59,202 nt of DNA from contig DVFZ01000116.1 in NCBI GenBank assembly GCA_018712945.1, forward strand, positions 1 to 59,202, written 5' to 3'. The notes beneath the pieces are model-generated. The model was given only the letters and a program-made list of their open reading frames with translations, did no database searches and had not been told where the DNA came from. The position numbers were made by a program, and so were the translations under genes. Origin of the DNA: Candidatus Pullichristensenella stercorigallinarum (lineage in GTDB: Bacteria; Bacillota; Clostridia; Christensenellales; Aristaeellaceae). Shown piece after piece: positions 32,534 through 40,796 of this stretch. Positions within the stretch are counted from its first letter, which is position 1; every line of letters starts with the position of its first letter.

Positions 32534-34030
32534 ATGCGCAGGCGACAGAAGCAACTGGTGCGGGTTTTGGCCCTGGGGTTGGCGGTGCTTTTGCTGTTGG
32601 GCACCGTAGTCTCCATCGTGTTTACCCATGACCATGCGCACGGTGAAGAAAACCGGGTGGCGGATTCCTTTGCAATCGAAGCGGAATTTCTTGAGGAGGC
32701 GCAGGCGCTGCAGATCCGGCAGCGCCTGCTCTATACCAACGGCACAGGACAGGCGCTCGACCGCGTGGAATTTGCCGTGTATGGCAACATGTTTCGCCGT
32801 CAGAGCGCGCTGATGTACGAAAGCGACGTCTGGCCGGATGTGTTCCCACAGGGCAACGCCGTCGGCGGACTGGAGTTTTCACAGGTGCTTTTCGATGGCG
32901 AGGCGGCTGATTGGGGCATGCTGGATGAGAACGAGCTGTTCATGCGCGTCGCCTGCGATTTGGAACCAGGCGAAACCGGCGAATTCCTCTTCGAATACAC
33001 CATCCTGCTCACCCAAAACGCCGCTTCGTTGGGGGTGGGGGAGAGCGATTGGCGTTTGCGCGGCTTCTATGTTCAGCCGTTGAAGTTTGAGGGAGGGGAA
33101 TTTGTCGCCACAAGCCCCCTGCAACAGACCAATTACGTGTACGTCGGCCGCGCCGATTATACGTTTTCCATCACCCTGCCGGAGCGCTACTTATTGGCCG
33201 GGCCGGGAGAGATTTCCAGCGCCGGCAATGGCGATGGCGCCCGCGCCTGGACGCTTTCGGCGACGGGCCTGCGCGAACTGTGCATAAGTTTTGGTATGCG
33301 TTGGCGGGAATACGAGGCGGAAACCGCTTCGGGAACGCGCCTGCGCGTGCTTGCTTCCAGCCGTCAGGGCGGGCCGGAGGCGCTTGATACAGCGCTTGCG
33401 GCGTTGGAAGCGTATGAAAGCTGGTTTGGGCCGCTGGGCTGGGATGTTACCATCGCCCAGTCCGATTACGCCCTGGAACCGCTGGCCCTGCAGGGGATTA
33501 TCTGGGCTGATGAGGATGGGCTTTTTAACGCCATGGCCCTGCGCCGGGCGCTGGCCAGGCAGTTTTTCGGCTACAGCGCTTACGCCATGCCCATCGAGGA
33601 CGCATGGCTTGCGGATTCCATCAGCGCATATGTGGCGTGCCTTGCCCTCAAGGAAGCGGAGGGACAGGACGCTTTCCTCGACTACCTGAACAGCCAAATC
33701 GTGCCTGAGGCGCAGTATACCCTCCCCGGCGGGCTGGAAGTGACGACATCCGCCGCCATCTTTACCGCCAGCGAATATGAGAGCGTCGTGCTTGGACGCG
33801 GCGCCTTGGTGATGCACGAATTGTGCCGGGCAATGGGGGAGGAGAGCTTCCTCAACGGCCTGCGCCTGTTTTACGAGCATGGGCTGGCAATGGACGTGGT
33901 GGGGGAATACGACCTTGTGGACGCGCTTGACAACGCAAGCGGCGGCAGTTGGGAAGATTTCCTGACGGACTGGTTGTTCAATGTCGCGGATTACTATGTT
34001 GAAAGTTATACGCTGGATTATGTAGATTAA
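32534..34030 (+). CDS. Membrane-anchored M1 aminopeptidase-like protein lacking catalytic residues
   Basis: A 498-residue extracytoplasmic protein with one N-terminal membrane anchor (LALGLAVLLLLGTVVSIVF, ~12-30). The body follows the M1 layout: beta-rich N-terminal domain, then a thermolysin-like domain. Where active members have HELAHQWFG this protein reads RRALARQFFG (~338), and where they have WLNEGFA it reads WLADSIS, so all three zinc ligands and the base are lost; a GAMEN-type motif is also missing. It is best read as a pseudoenzyme with a binding or structural role. Starts at ATG 32534 or TTG 32525, four or so bases around the signal peptidase stop. Confidence 0.75.
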   Translation: MRRRQKQLVRVLALGLAVLLLLGTVVSIVFTHDHAHGEENRVADSFAIEAEFLEEAQALQIRQRLLYTNGTGQALDRVEFAVYGNMFRRQSALMYESDVWPDVFPQGNAVGGLEFSQVLFDGEAADWGMLDENELFMRVACDLEPGETGEFLFEYTILLTQNAASLGVGESDWRLRGFYVQPLKFEGGEFVATSPLQQTNYVYVGRADYTFSITLPERYLLAGPGEISSAGNGDGARAWTLSATGLRELCISFGMRWREYEAETASGTRLRVLASSRQGGPEALDTALAALEAYESWFGPLGWDVTIAQSDYALEPLALQGIIWADEDGLFNAMALRRALARQFFGYSAYAMPIEDAWLADSISAYVACLALKEAEGQDAFLDYLNSQIVPEAQYTLPGGLEVTTSAAIFTASEYESVVLGRGALVMHELCRAMGEESFLNGLRLFYEHGLAMDVVGEYDLVDALDNASGGSWEDFLTDWLFNVADYYVESYTLDYVD

Positions 34031-34079
34031 AAACTTCGGTCTGTTTTTCTGATGGATCGACAAAAACAGACCGAAGTTT
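34031..34079. terminator. Bidirectional terminator after the M1-like gene
   Basis: AAACTTCGGTCTGTTTTT (34031-34048) pairs perfectly with AAAAACAGACCGAAGTTT (34062-34079). It separates the plus-strand operon from the convergent regulator gene. Confidence 0.93.
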
Positions 34080-34097
34080 AGAAGGAGTTGGGGAAAT

Positions 34098-34484
34098 TTA
34101 AGCCTCCGATGCGCGCTGCGGGCGCGATTCGACATGACGGCGGATACAATCAAAACTCTCCTGGCTGAGAACGTGCTCCAGGCGGCAGGCATCTTCGGCG
34201 GCAGTTTCGGCGCGCACGCCCAGGCCGATGAGCCAGTCGGTAATCAGCGTATGGCGCTCAAGCACCTTTTCGGCCTGCGCAAGTCCCTCTGGGGTGAGCA
34301 GCAAAAAGCCGCGCTCATCGGTGGTGACCAGGCCGAGGCTGCGCAAATTGGCCATGGCCACGGACACGCTGGGCCGGGAAAAATTCAGGTGATTGGCCAC
34401 ATCCACAGAGCGGACATAGCCGTGTTTTTTTTGCAGCATGAGGATTGCCTCAAGGTAGTTCTCTCTGGATTCCTGCACGCGCAT
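34098..34484 (-). CDS. DtxR/MntR-family metal-dependent regulator
   Basis: Metal-sensing repressor, probably for manganese or iron homeostasis. The 128 residues show MRVQESRENYLEAILMLQ, the MntR/DtxR opening, then a winged HTH (YVRSVDVANHLNFSRPSVSV and LGLVTTDERGFLLLTPEG) and a dimerisation helix set (ERHTLITDWLIGLGV, DACRLEHVLS with E-x-x-H-type metal ligands). There is no SH3-like third domain, so it is of the short MntR type. It has its own strong promoter and no transporter gene adjacent; targets are elsewhere. Confidence 0.92.
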   Translation of the reverse strand: MRVQESRENYLEAILMLQKKHGYVRSVDVANHLNFSRPSVSVAMANLRSLGLVTTDERGFLLLTPEGLAQAEKVLERHTLITDWLIGLGVRAETAAEDACRLEHVLSQESFDCIRRHVESRPQRASEA

Positions 34485-34525
34485 GGCGTTCGCCTCCCTT
34501 AATACGGTGCATACGTTTATCATAT

Positions 34526-34554
34526 ATCATAGAGGATTTGCGCCCGGCTGTCAA
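34526..34554 (-). promoter_or_regulatory. Promoter of the DtxR/MntR-type gene
   Basis: Minus-strand TTGACA (34554-34549), 17-base spacer, TATGAT (34531-34526). The 5' untranslated region contains ATGATATATGATAAACGTATG-like repeats that could be an autoregulatory site. Confidence 0.75.
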
Positions 34555-34578
34555 GAGCGCGGGCACGGGAGGAACAGC

Positions 34579-35100
34579 ATGGAACAGAGATTGACGGGAC
34601 AGAAGTTGAAATTTTGGCAGGGCTGTCTGCTGGTCGTGTTGGTGGCGTTGTTTTTGTTTGCGGCTCAGTTTGTGCTGACGTTTTTGCAGTATACGCTGAC
34701 GTATTTTCGCATACTGGACGCGACTACAGCCTATACCATTTCCTCGATTGCTTACTGGCTCTTTGGTGGCCTGCTGGGGCTGAAGTTTTTGCGGGACTAT
34801 GTGCTCAACTACCTCTACACGGCCAATACAAAGCAGCTACGCGTGGAGCGCATCTATGGCCCTGGCCGGCCGCGTTTCTTTGAGGACGTCTACTTCAGCC
34901 GCCTCAAGGCTCTGGGCGAGGTTGAGGAAATGAAAAAGCGCTTTTCCGGGGCGAAGATCCTCCGCGCCACGTTGCGGCGGGACAAGCTGCCCGTAAAGGC
35001 GCTGGCCTACGATTCCACCGAAGGGATGAAAATCCTTCTGTTCCAGCCCAATGACGAGCTTTGGGCGCATTTGCAGGCCGTGCTGCGGGAGAAGAAGTAA
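34579..35100 (+). CDS. Hypothetical two-TM membrane protein
   Basis: A 173-residue protein without a family I recognise. Two membrane helices near the N-terminus (GCLLVVLVALFLFAAQFVL ~15-33 and AYTISSIAYWLFGGLLGL ~49-66) are followed by a soluble C-terminal domain (~80-173) with mixed alpha/beta character (RPRFFEDVYFSRLKALGEVE, AYDSTEGMKILLFQPNDELW). ATG 34579 follows GGGAGG. It stands alone between a divergent regulator and a bidirectional terminator. Possible links to metal regulation are speculative. Confidence 0.75.
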   Translation: MEQRLTGQKLKFWQGCLLVVLVALFLFAAQFVLTFLQYTLTYFRILDATTAYTISSIAYWLFGGLLGLKFLRDYVLNYLYTANTKQLRVERIYGPGRPRFFEDVYFSRLKALGEVEEMKKRFSGAKILRATLRRDKLPVKALAYDSTEGMKILLFQPNDELWAHLQAVLREKK

Positions 35101-35229
35101 ACCACTATTCGCAATAAAAAACGAATGCCAACAGCCGATTTGCCGGCCGCACGGTTTGGCTTCTCCATTACTTTCTTCGATAAAAACGTGCCAGAGAGAA
35201 GAACACTTGGCATATATTCGGTAATATTT

Positions 35230-35270
35230 AAGGCCGCTTCCGGCCCCTTCAAGGCTCGGAAGCGGCCTTT
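35230..35270. terminator. Bidirectional terminator
   Basis: AGGCCGCTTCCG (35231-35242) pairs perfectly with CGGAAGCGGCCT (35257-35268), with A/T on the flanks. It separates the membrane-protein gene from the convergent minus-strand genes. Confidence 0.9.
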
Positions 35271-35325
35271 ATACCGCTAAATCGCAAAGCGCCCATGCCT
35301 TTGGAATTTCCTGGCCATTGCACGT

Positions 35326-35555
35326 TTACACAAAGACGCAGGGCTGTCCCTTTTCGCGGACGGTATCGTTCAGCCAATGGATGAAGTCTGCTTCGCAATA
35401 TTGGATTCCACCCCGGCGGAGGCAATAGCGCCCCTCGTAGTCCTTTTCAAGTACCCACGTGAAACGCATACAGTATGCGTTCAGCGCATCCGCAACCGCG
35501 TTGGGCATCAGGCAGAGCGAAGCGGGCCATCGGCGCTGAGTACAACGCGCTGCAT
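35326..35555 (-). pseudogene. Small conserved-looking gene with an early frame break
   Basis: The ATG at 35555 has an excellent site (GGGAGGAAAAAAGC before it) but its frame, MQRVVLSADGPLRSA, stops after 15 codons at 35508-35510. A different frame then carries the rest of a convincing small protein of 60 residues (starting MPNAVADALNAYCMRF and ending EKGQPCVFV) down to 35326, with its ATG sharing TGATG with the first stop. Either a one-base loss broke one ~80-residue gene, or the first frame is a leader peptide and the second starts by reinitiation. My recollection of similar clostridial proteins favours one original gene. Function unknown. Confidence 0.55.
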
Positions 35556-35578
35556 GCTTTTTTCCTCCCGCGGCCGCG

Positions 35579-35914
35579 CTACACGTCCCCGGCCTGGCGG
35601 TGCTGCGATTTTTCCGCGCTGAAGCCCTCGGGATAGCGGTTTTTGAGCTTTTCGATGTTGCGCTCCAACACCTCGTCCAGCCCAATGTCCAGCGCCGTGG
35701 CGGTCTCGGCCAGGTACCAAGCCACGTCGCCCAGCTCTTTAATGAGACCATCGCGGTCGAGGGCATGACCCTGCGCCAGATGTTTTTTGACGATGTCGAT
35801 GGCTTCGCCTGCCTCGCCACACAGCCCCATCACGCCGTTGATGAGCACGTCGCGCCTGGTCAGCGCCGGGTTCATCGTGCGCGCGGCCAGCTTCTGATAT
35901 TCGTTTCCGGTCAT
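35579..35914 (-). CDS. MazG-like nucleotide pyrophosphohydrolase
   Basis: All-alpha NTP-PPase family protein that hydrolyses (d)NTPs, a house-cleaning role. The 111 residues show GVMGLCGEAGEAIDIVKKHL (ExxE-type metal motif, ~27) and LIKELGDVAWYLAE (ExxD motif, ~58), a single MazG domain. GAGGAACATAG precedes the ATG. It is followed 24 bases later by the frame-broken small gene, probably co-transcribed. It sits downstream of RNase Y but is separated from it by a terminator-like hairpin. Confidence 0.9.
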   Translation of the reverse strand: MTGNEYQKLAARTMNPALTRRDVLINGVMGLCGEAGEAIDIVKKHLAQGHALDRDGLIKELGDVAWYLAETATALDIGLDEVLERNIEKLKNRYPEGFSAEKSQHRQAGDV

Positions 35915-35948
35915 TCTATGTTCCTCGCTTTTGTATTGGTGTGCAAAA

Positions 35949-35974
35949 GGCCGCCTCCCGCGTGGGAGACGGCC
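35949..35974 (-). terminator. Terminator after rny
   Basis: GGCCGCCTCCC (35949-35959) pairs with GGGAGACGGCC (35964-35974, one mismatch); outer GCAAAAG/CTTTTGC can extend it. The T-run follows on the minus strand. Confidence 0.8.
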
Positions 35975-35985
35975 TACGCTTTTGC

Positions 35986-37518
35986 TTACTTGGCAAATTC
36001 CACCGCGCGGGTCTCGCGGATAACGTTGACCTTGATTTGGCCGGGATACTCCATCTCGCTCTCAATGCGCTTGACGATTTCCTTGGCCAGCACCAGCGTG
36101 CCCGCGTCGTTGACGTCGTCCGGCTTGACGATGATGCGAATCTCGCGGCCGGATTGGATGGCGTAGCAGGTTTCCACGCCCTCGAAGGAATAGGCGATGG
36201 ATTCCAGCTTCTCCAGGCGCTTGATGTAGTTCTCAAGCGATTCGCGCCGCGCGCCCGGACGGGCGGCGGAGATGGCGTCCGCGGCCTGCACCAGCACCGC
36301 TTCGACCGACTGCGCCTCCACGTCGCCGTGGTGGGCCATGATGCAGTTGACCACCTGGTCGTTCTCGCGGAACTTCTTGGCAAGCTCCGCGCCGATGGTC
36401 ACGTGCGTACCCTCGACTTCATGGTCAATAGCCTTGCCGATGTCGTGCAGAAGTCCGGCGCGCTTGGCAAGCTGTACGTCCGCGCCCAGCTCGGCGGCCA
36501 TGACGCCCGCCAGATGGCTGACCTCGATGGAGTGCCTGAGCACGTTCTGGCCATAGCTTGTGCGGTAGCGCATGCGGCCCAGCAGCTTGACCAGCTCCGG
36601 ATGGATGTTGTGCAGGTTCGTCTCAAACACGGCCTGCTCGCCGGCCTCGCGGATTTGCTGATCGACGTCGCGGCGGGCCTTTTCCACCATTTCCTCGATG
36701 CGGGCGGGGTGGATGCGGCCGTCCATGATGAGCTTTTCCAGGGCGATACGGGCGATTTCGCGCCGCACCGGGTCAAATGCGGAGATGATGACGGCCTCGG
36801 GCGTATCGTCGATGATGAGGTCGACGCCCGTCGCCGTTTCGAGGGTGCGGATATTGCGTCCCTCACGGCCGATGATGCGGCCCTTCATGTCGTCATTGGG
36901 CAATGCCACCACCGATACCGTGGTTTCGGCCACATGGTCGGCGGCGCATTTCTGGATGGCCAGCGCGATGAGGTTGCGGGCCTTTTTGTCGGCCTCTTCC
37001 TTCGCGCGCGATTCGATTTCGCGCACCATGACGGCGGCGTCGTGATAGGCATCCTTCTGAATCCGGCTGATGAGGATGTTCTTGGCATCCTCCATGGTCA
37101 TGTTGGCAATGCGTTCCAGTTCCTGCTGCTGCTGGTCGTGCAGCTCGCGGGCTTCCTGCTCTATACGCTCGGCGTCCTTGTACTTGACGTTGAGCTGTTC
37201 TTCGCGCGTTTCGAGGTGGTCGGCCTTTTTATCCAGCTGTTCTTCGCGCTGGGTCAGCCTGCGCTCCATGCGCCCCACTTCATTGCGGCGGTCGCGGACT
37301 TCCTTGTCCAGCTCGCTCTTTAAGCGGATGATTTCCTCTTTCGCCTCCAGAACGGCCTCCTTTTTCTTGTCCTCGGCCTTGCGCGTCGCTTCCTCGAGCA
37401 TGTTGCGGGCAAATTCTTCCGTTTGCCCAATCTTCTTTTCCATCGCATTCTTGCGGTAGAAATACCCTACCGCCGAGCCAACCGCCAGCGCAACGATCGC
37501 GACGATTGCATAAAACAA
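35986..37518 (-). CDS. rny: Ribonuclease Y
   Basis: Membrane-anchored endoribonuclease that starts decay and processing of many mRNAs in Bacillota. The ~510-residue protein has one N-terminal membrane helix ([19 protein letters not shown]), a long coiled coil (~30-190), a KH domain ([15 protein letters not shown], ~217) and an HD domain ([15 protein letters not shown] and [12 protein letters not shown], ~335-365). The start is set at TTG 37518, preceded by AAGGGGGA; a TTG seven codons earlier at 37539 lacks a ribosome binding site. It has its own strong promoter and a ~200-base leader, which suggests post-transcriptional or autoregulation. Confidence 0.96.
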   Translation of the reverse strand: MFYAIVAIVALAVGSAVGYFYRKNAMEKKIGQTEEFARNMLEEATRKAEDKKKEAVLEAKEEIIRLKSELDKEVRDRRNEVGRMERRLTQREEQLDKKADHLETREEQLNVKYKDAERIEQEARELHDQQQQELERIANMTMEDAKNILISRIQKDAYHDAAVMVREIESRAKEEADKKARNLIALAIQKCAADHVAETTVSVVALPNDDMKGRIIGREGRNIRTLETATGVDLIIDDTPEAVIISAFDPVRREIARIALEKLIMDGRIHPARIEEMVEKARRDVDQQIREAGEQAVFETNLHNIHPELVKLLGRMRYRTSYGQNVLRHSIEVSHLAGVMAAELGADVQLAKRAGLLHDIGKAIDHEVEGTHVTIGAELAKKFRENDQVVNCIMAHHGDVEAQSVEAVLVQAADAISAARPGARRESLENYIKRLEKLESIAYSFEGVETCYAIQSGREIRIIVKPDDVNDAGTLVLAKEIVKRIESEMEYPGQIKVNVIRETRAVEFAK

Positions 37519-37723
37519 GCGCCAGTCCCCCTTTTCCAAAAATTTCTAAAATTTCCAGTTGGAATCGGCAAGGCCTGAGCGCTTTGCAAGCGTTTATATG
37601 AATCCGTCGACAGCTTCCAGCTCCGGGAAGTATGAAAAGCCGCGTCCGCGGCGGGGGAATCTATCGTCAGTCAAGCGGCCAATGCCGTGAGCATACGTAT
37701 ATTCATACGCAGTCTACCTATCT

Positions 37724-37752
37724 ATTTTAGTCGCTCAGGGGCGCGATGTCAA
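37724..37752 (-). promoter_or_regulatory. Promoter of rny
   Basis: Minus-strand TTGACA (37752-37747), 17-base spacer, TAAAAT (37729-37724). It sits about 200 bases upstream of the start, implying a long 5' leader. Confidence 0.8.
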
Positions 37753-37795
37753 GCACAGAACGCGAAAACCTGTCCAAACAGATATGACGAAAAGT

Positions 37796-38356
37796 TTATT
37801 TTTGTGCGTATTGCCGGGAGCGGCGCTCCGCCTCAAACACAAAATAACCATCGTCAGACTGCACGCGCGCGCCGCCAAACACGCTTTTGAGCTTGTTGAA
37901 ATACCAGTCGCGCCGCTTGGTGACCATCAAAAGCCGCCCGCCGATTTCCAGGCGGTTGAAACTTTTGAGAATCAGGCGCTTGGCGACGGCGAAATCCGTC
38001 TGATAAGGGGGATTCAAGAGGATGCGGTCAAAGGCGCGGTCGGGCACGGCGTCGAGCGCGTCGCCTACATACACGCGCACGCCGCCCACGCCGTTGCGCA
38101 GGGCGTTTGCGCGGGCGAAGTCTGCCGCGCGGGGGTCGAGATCGGTCATCACCACGTTTTCCGCGCCGCACACAAGCGCCGCATATACGCCCGCCAGGCC
38201 CCAGCCGCAGCCCAAATCCAGCACGCGCTGCCCCGCCTCCAGGCGCGATGCGCGCAACATGGCCAGCGTGCCCCTGTCCGCGTGCGCGGGCGAAAACAGG
38301 CAGTCCGCGGTTTCAAAATCCATTGTTCGGCCTTCAAATTCCACTCGCAGCAGCAT
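37796..38356 (-). CDS. RsmC/YbxB-like SAM-dependent methyltransferase
   Basis: Class I methyltransferase of the small-domain (MTS) type, probably for 16S rRNA guanine (RsmC group). The 186 residues carry motif I VLDLGCGWGLAGVYAAL (~45-61) and the amino-methylation motif ILLNPPYQTD (~111, NPPY). RsmC proper is twice as long with a duplicated domain; single-domain YbxB-like proteins are common in Bacillota. GGGAGGCGAG precedes ATG 38356. It is divergent from rpmH. Exact substrate is inferred only. Confidence 0.85.
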   Translation of the reverse strand: MLLRVEFEGRTMDFETADCLFSPAHADRGTLAMLRASRLEAGQRVLDLGCGWGLAGVYAALVCGAENVVMTDLDPRAADFARANALRNGVGGVRVYVGDALDAVPDRAFDRILLNPPYQTDFAVAKRLILKSFNRLEIGGRLLMVTKRRDWYFNKLKSVFGGARVQSDDGYFVFEAERRSRQYAQK

Positions 38357-38436
38357 GTGTCTCGCCTCCCGCGTCCATTATATAGGTATAAACCACAAAA
38401 GGCAAGGCAGAGCGCGGAAACTTTATATATTTTGGC

Positions 38437-38465
38437 TTGACAGGCCGCCGCGTTTCGTCTATACT
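38437..38465 (+). promoter_or_regulatory. Promoter of rpmH
   Basis: TTGACA (38437-38442), 17-base spacer, TATACT (38460-38465), 100 bases before the start. A strong promoter, expected for a ribosomal-protein gene. Confidence 0.8.
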
Positions 38466-38564
38466 GTAAAGGCTGTATGTTGGGAATGTCCGCTTTTTCC
38501 GCGCGTGTAACAGACCGCGCAAAAGCGAAAGACATATTATTTCGATTGAAGGAGTTGTTTCCCC

Positions 38565-38699
38565 ATGAAGCGTACTTTCCAGCCCAAAACGCGCCAGAGA
38601 TCCAAGGTGCATGGTTTCCGTGCCCGTATGAAGACCAAGGCCGGCCGCCGCGTCCTCAAGGCCCGCCGTCTGCGCGGCCGCAAGACGCTCAGCGCCTGA
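38565..38699 (+). CDS. rpmH: 50S ribosomal protein L34
   Basis: Very short, very basic ribosomal protein bL34 of the large subunit. All 44 residues match the family: [20 protein letters not shown], then [28 protein letters not shown] precedes ATG 38565. It heads the rpmH-rnpA-yidD-yidC-jag string that in most bacteria lies beside oriC and dnaA; no dnaA is present here, the next gene upstream being a divergent methyltransferase. Confidence 0.98.
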   Translation: MKRTFQPKTRQRSKVHGFRARMKTKAGRRVLKARRLRGRKTLSA

Positions 38700-38707
38700 T
38701 TCGCGGC

Positions 38708-39091
38708 GTGGCCGCGGAGGACAGGCCCGCACAGGCGCGAACCTTGCGCTTTCCGCGCCGGTTCCGTCTGGGCAAGAGCCGGAATTACCGCTATGTTTAC
38801 CGTAAGGGGAAAAGTTTTCCCTCGCGGAGCATGGTGCTTGTCTATCTGCGCGGCAGGGATCTGAAGATCGGCTTTTCCGTTTCCTCCAAGGTGGGAAATG
38901 CCGTGACGCGCAACCGCGTGCGCCGCTGCTTGCGGGAAGACGCGCGGCTTTTGCGCCCGCGCCTGAAGCGGGGCAAGTATATCTTTGTGGCCCGCGTCGC
39001 CGCCGCCAAATGCGCGCATGAAGCGCTTACGCGGGAGATGAGCGCGCTCATCGGGCGCGCTGGGCTGCTCAAAGAGGATGGCGAAGCATGA
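38708..39091 (+). CDS. rnpA: Ribonuclease P protein component
   Basis: Protein subunit of RNase P, which trims tRNA 5' ends with its catalytic RNA. The conserved core is [20 protein letters not shown], then [20 protein letters not shown], the classic RNR motif. Starting at GTG 38708, nine bases after the rpmH stop, it has 127 residues. TTG 38744 would give the more usual 115 residues (opening [13 protein letters not shown]) but has only a weak ribosome binding site, so the start is uncertain. The stop overlaps yidD. Confidence 0.95.
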   Translation: MAAEDRPAQARTLRFPRRFRLGKSRNYRYVYRKGKSFPSRSMVLVYLRGRDLKIGFSVSSKVGNAVTRNRVRRCLREDARLLRPRLKRGKYIFVARVAAAKCAHEALTREMSALIGRAGLLKEDGEA

Positions 39092-39309
39092 AAACGCTGC
39101 CGAAACGGGCGCTTGTCGCCATGATTCGTTTTTATCGCCGGCAGATTTCGCCGGCGACGCCGCCTTCGTGCCGCTTTATTCCTACATGTTCCGAGTATGC
39201 GCTCGAAGCCGTGGAAAAGTATGGCGCGCTCAAGGGCGGTTATCTTGCTATGCGCCGCATTCTCAAGTGTCATCCGCTGCACAAGGGCGGCTATGATCCC
39301 GTGCCATAA
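39088..39309 (+). CDS. yidD: Membrane protein insertion efficiency factor YidD
   Basis: Small peripheral membrane protein thought to help YidC-dependent insertion. The 73 residues have the typical pattern: amphipathic N-terminus [39 protein letters not shown], and [16 protein letters not shown]. The three conserved Cys are present. ATGA overlap with rnpA. yidC follows after ~115 bases. Confidence 0.97.
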   Translation: MKTLPKRALVAMIRFYRRQISPATPPSCRFIPTCSEYALEAVEKYGALKGGYLAMRRILKCHPLHKGGYDPVP

Positions 39310-39425
39310 TCCGGCGGCCGCCGCGCGGGGCGATCTGTGCCCGCGTGGACGTCGCCTTTTTGCATGCGGCCGTACCGGTGGGCGCGGTTTCCCCAAACCA
39401 ATCTCTTAGGGGGTCTTTAAGTCAA

Positions 39426-40736
39426 ATGGGAGGCATCAACGGATTTTTTATCTCCATTTTGCAGGGCATCCACTCCTTTGTGGGCAACTACGGCTGGTCG
39501 GTCGTGCTTTTTACGCTGCTGATCCGCTTTGTGCTTTTGCCCTTGGATATCAAGCAGCGCAAGAGCATGCGCGCCATGCAGAAGATCCAGCCCAAGCAGA
39601 TGGAGCTGCAGCGCAAATATGGCCATGACCAGGAGAAGTACAACAAAAAGCTGCAAGAGCTGTATCGCAAGGAAAACGTCAAGCCTCTGGCCGGATGCTT
39701 GCCGATGCTGATCTCTTTCCCGCTTTTGATCATCATGTTCTCCGCCATGCGCAACCTCGCCAGCGAGCAGAGCGCCCGATTGCTTCTCAACATTGTGCAG
39801 AGTATGCCGGCGATGGCGGACGGAACCACCGTACAATCGGCGCTTTCCGCTATTCAGATTGACTTGAGCGCCCTTTCCATTACTCCGGAGCAGATTGAGT
39901 CGATCATCCAGAGCGTGACCCTTTCCGATGTGCAGATCGAGGCGATTCGTAACCTTGCCACGGTAACGCTTTCGACAGATCAGATTTCCACGATTGCCGG
40001 GCTGCTCACGAGCGAACAGGCTGTGCTCCTCAACGAACAACTCGAGATGTTCTTAAGCGGTATCACCCTCACGGCTGAGCAGGCGCAGTCCATTGCCTCG
40101 GGCATTGAGTTTGAAAGCTGGCTGTGGATCAAGAACGTCTTTGAACCCGATTCCTTTATGAACAGCATTCTCCCGGCTGCACGGGAGATCACGCAGGATA
40201 ATGCGTCTATCCTGACCAGCCTGCAATTGAGCGTAATCGACGGCTCGGAAATACTCACCAACGAGAACCTGCAGGTCATTGCCAGCTTCCTTAAGACGCC
40301 GGCATACGCCAGCATCGCCCAGTCTATGGGTGCAGACAACTTTGTTCGCATCCCATTGAACCTGTTGTTCTTCCAGCCGACGTTGACGCTGCCGACCTCC
40401 TTTGGGGCGCTGTTCTCCAGCGCGAACGGCCTGTTCATCCTGCCGCTGTTTGCCGCGCTCAGCCAGCTTTTCATGACCAAGCTGACCGTGCCCAAGCAGA
40501 AGGGCGATTCGCCGATTGTTGCCGACCAACAGCAGGCCAATCCCATGAATGGCGCGTTCATGAAGTGGTTTATGCCGCTTCTGTCCCTGTGGTGGTGCGC
40601 TGGCTACAACGCCGCGTTCGCCATTTACTGGTGCGCCGTCAACATTATCCAGATTGCGCAGACCTTCTTTATCAATCTCTACTTTGAGCGCAAGGACCGC
40701 CAGGCCGCCGAGGCCGAGGCGGAGGGCGCCAAGTAG
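39426..40736 (+). CDS. yidC: Membrane protein insertase YidC/Oxa1 with a large extracytoplasmic insert
   Basis: Insertase/chaperone for membrane proteins. The 436 residues are well above the ~260-290 usual for Gram-positive YidC. The core is present: TM1 (WSVVLFTLLIRFVLLPLDIK), the coiled-coil hairpin (RAMQKIQPKQMELQRKYGHD), TM2 (CLPMLISFPLLIIMFSAM), then TM3-TM5 (LFILPLFAALSQLFMT and LLSLWWCAGYNAAFAIYWC). Between TM2 and TM3 (~residues 115-300), in the extracytoplasmic loop, lies an extra domain with at least four related helical units of the form (T)LS-x-x-QI (~138-222). The conserved Arg of the hydrophilic groove (LIRFVLLP) is kept. ATG 39426 follows AGGGGG. Confidence 0.95.
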   Translation: MGGINGFFISILQGIHSFVGNYGWSVVLFTLLIRFVLLPLDIKQRKSMRAMQKIQPKQMELQRKYGHDQEKYNKKLQELYRKENVKPLAGCLPMLISFPLLIIMFSAMRNLASEQSARLLLNIVQSMPAMADGTTVQSALSAIQIDLSALSITPEQIESIIQSVTLSDVQIEAIRNLATVTLSTDQISTIAGLLTSEQAVLLNEQLEMFLSGITLTAEQAQSIASGIEFESWLWIKNVFEPDSFMNSILPAAREITQDNASILTSLQLSVIDGSEILTNENLQVIASFLKTPAYASIAQSMGADNFVRIPLNLLFFQPTLTLPTSFGALFSSANGLFILPLFAALSQLFMTKLTVPKQKGDSPIVADQQQANPMNGAFMKWFMPLLSLWWCAGYNAAFAIYWCAVNIIQIAQTFFINLYFERKDRQAAEAEAEGAK

Positions 40737-40796
40737 CAAGGGCGGCGGTGCCTGCCTGCGCCGCGCGCGCCTGACCATCGTAAGGAGGCAATCCCC

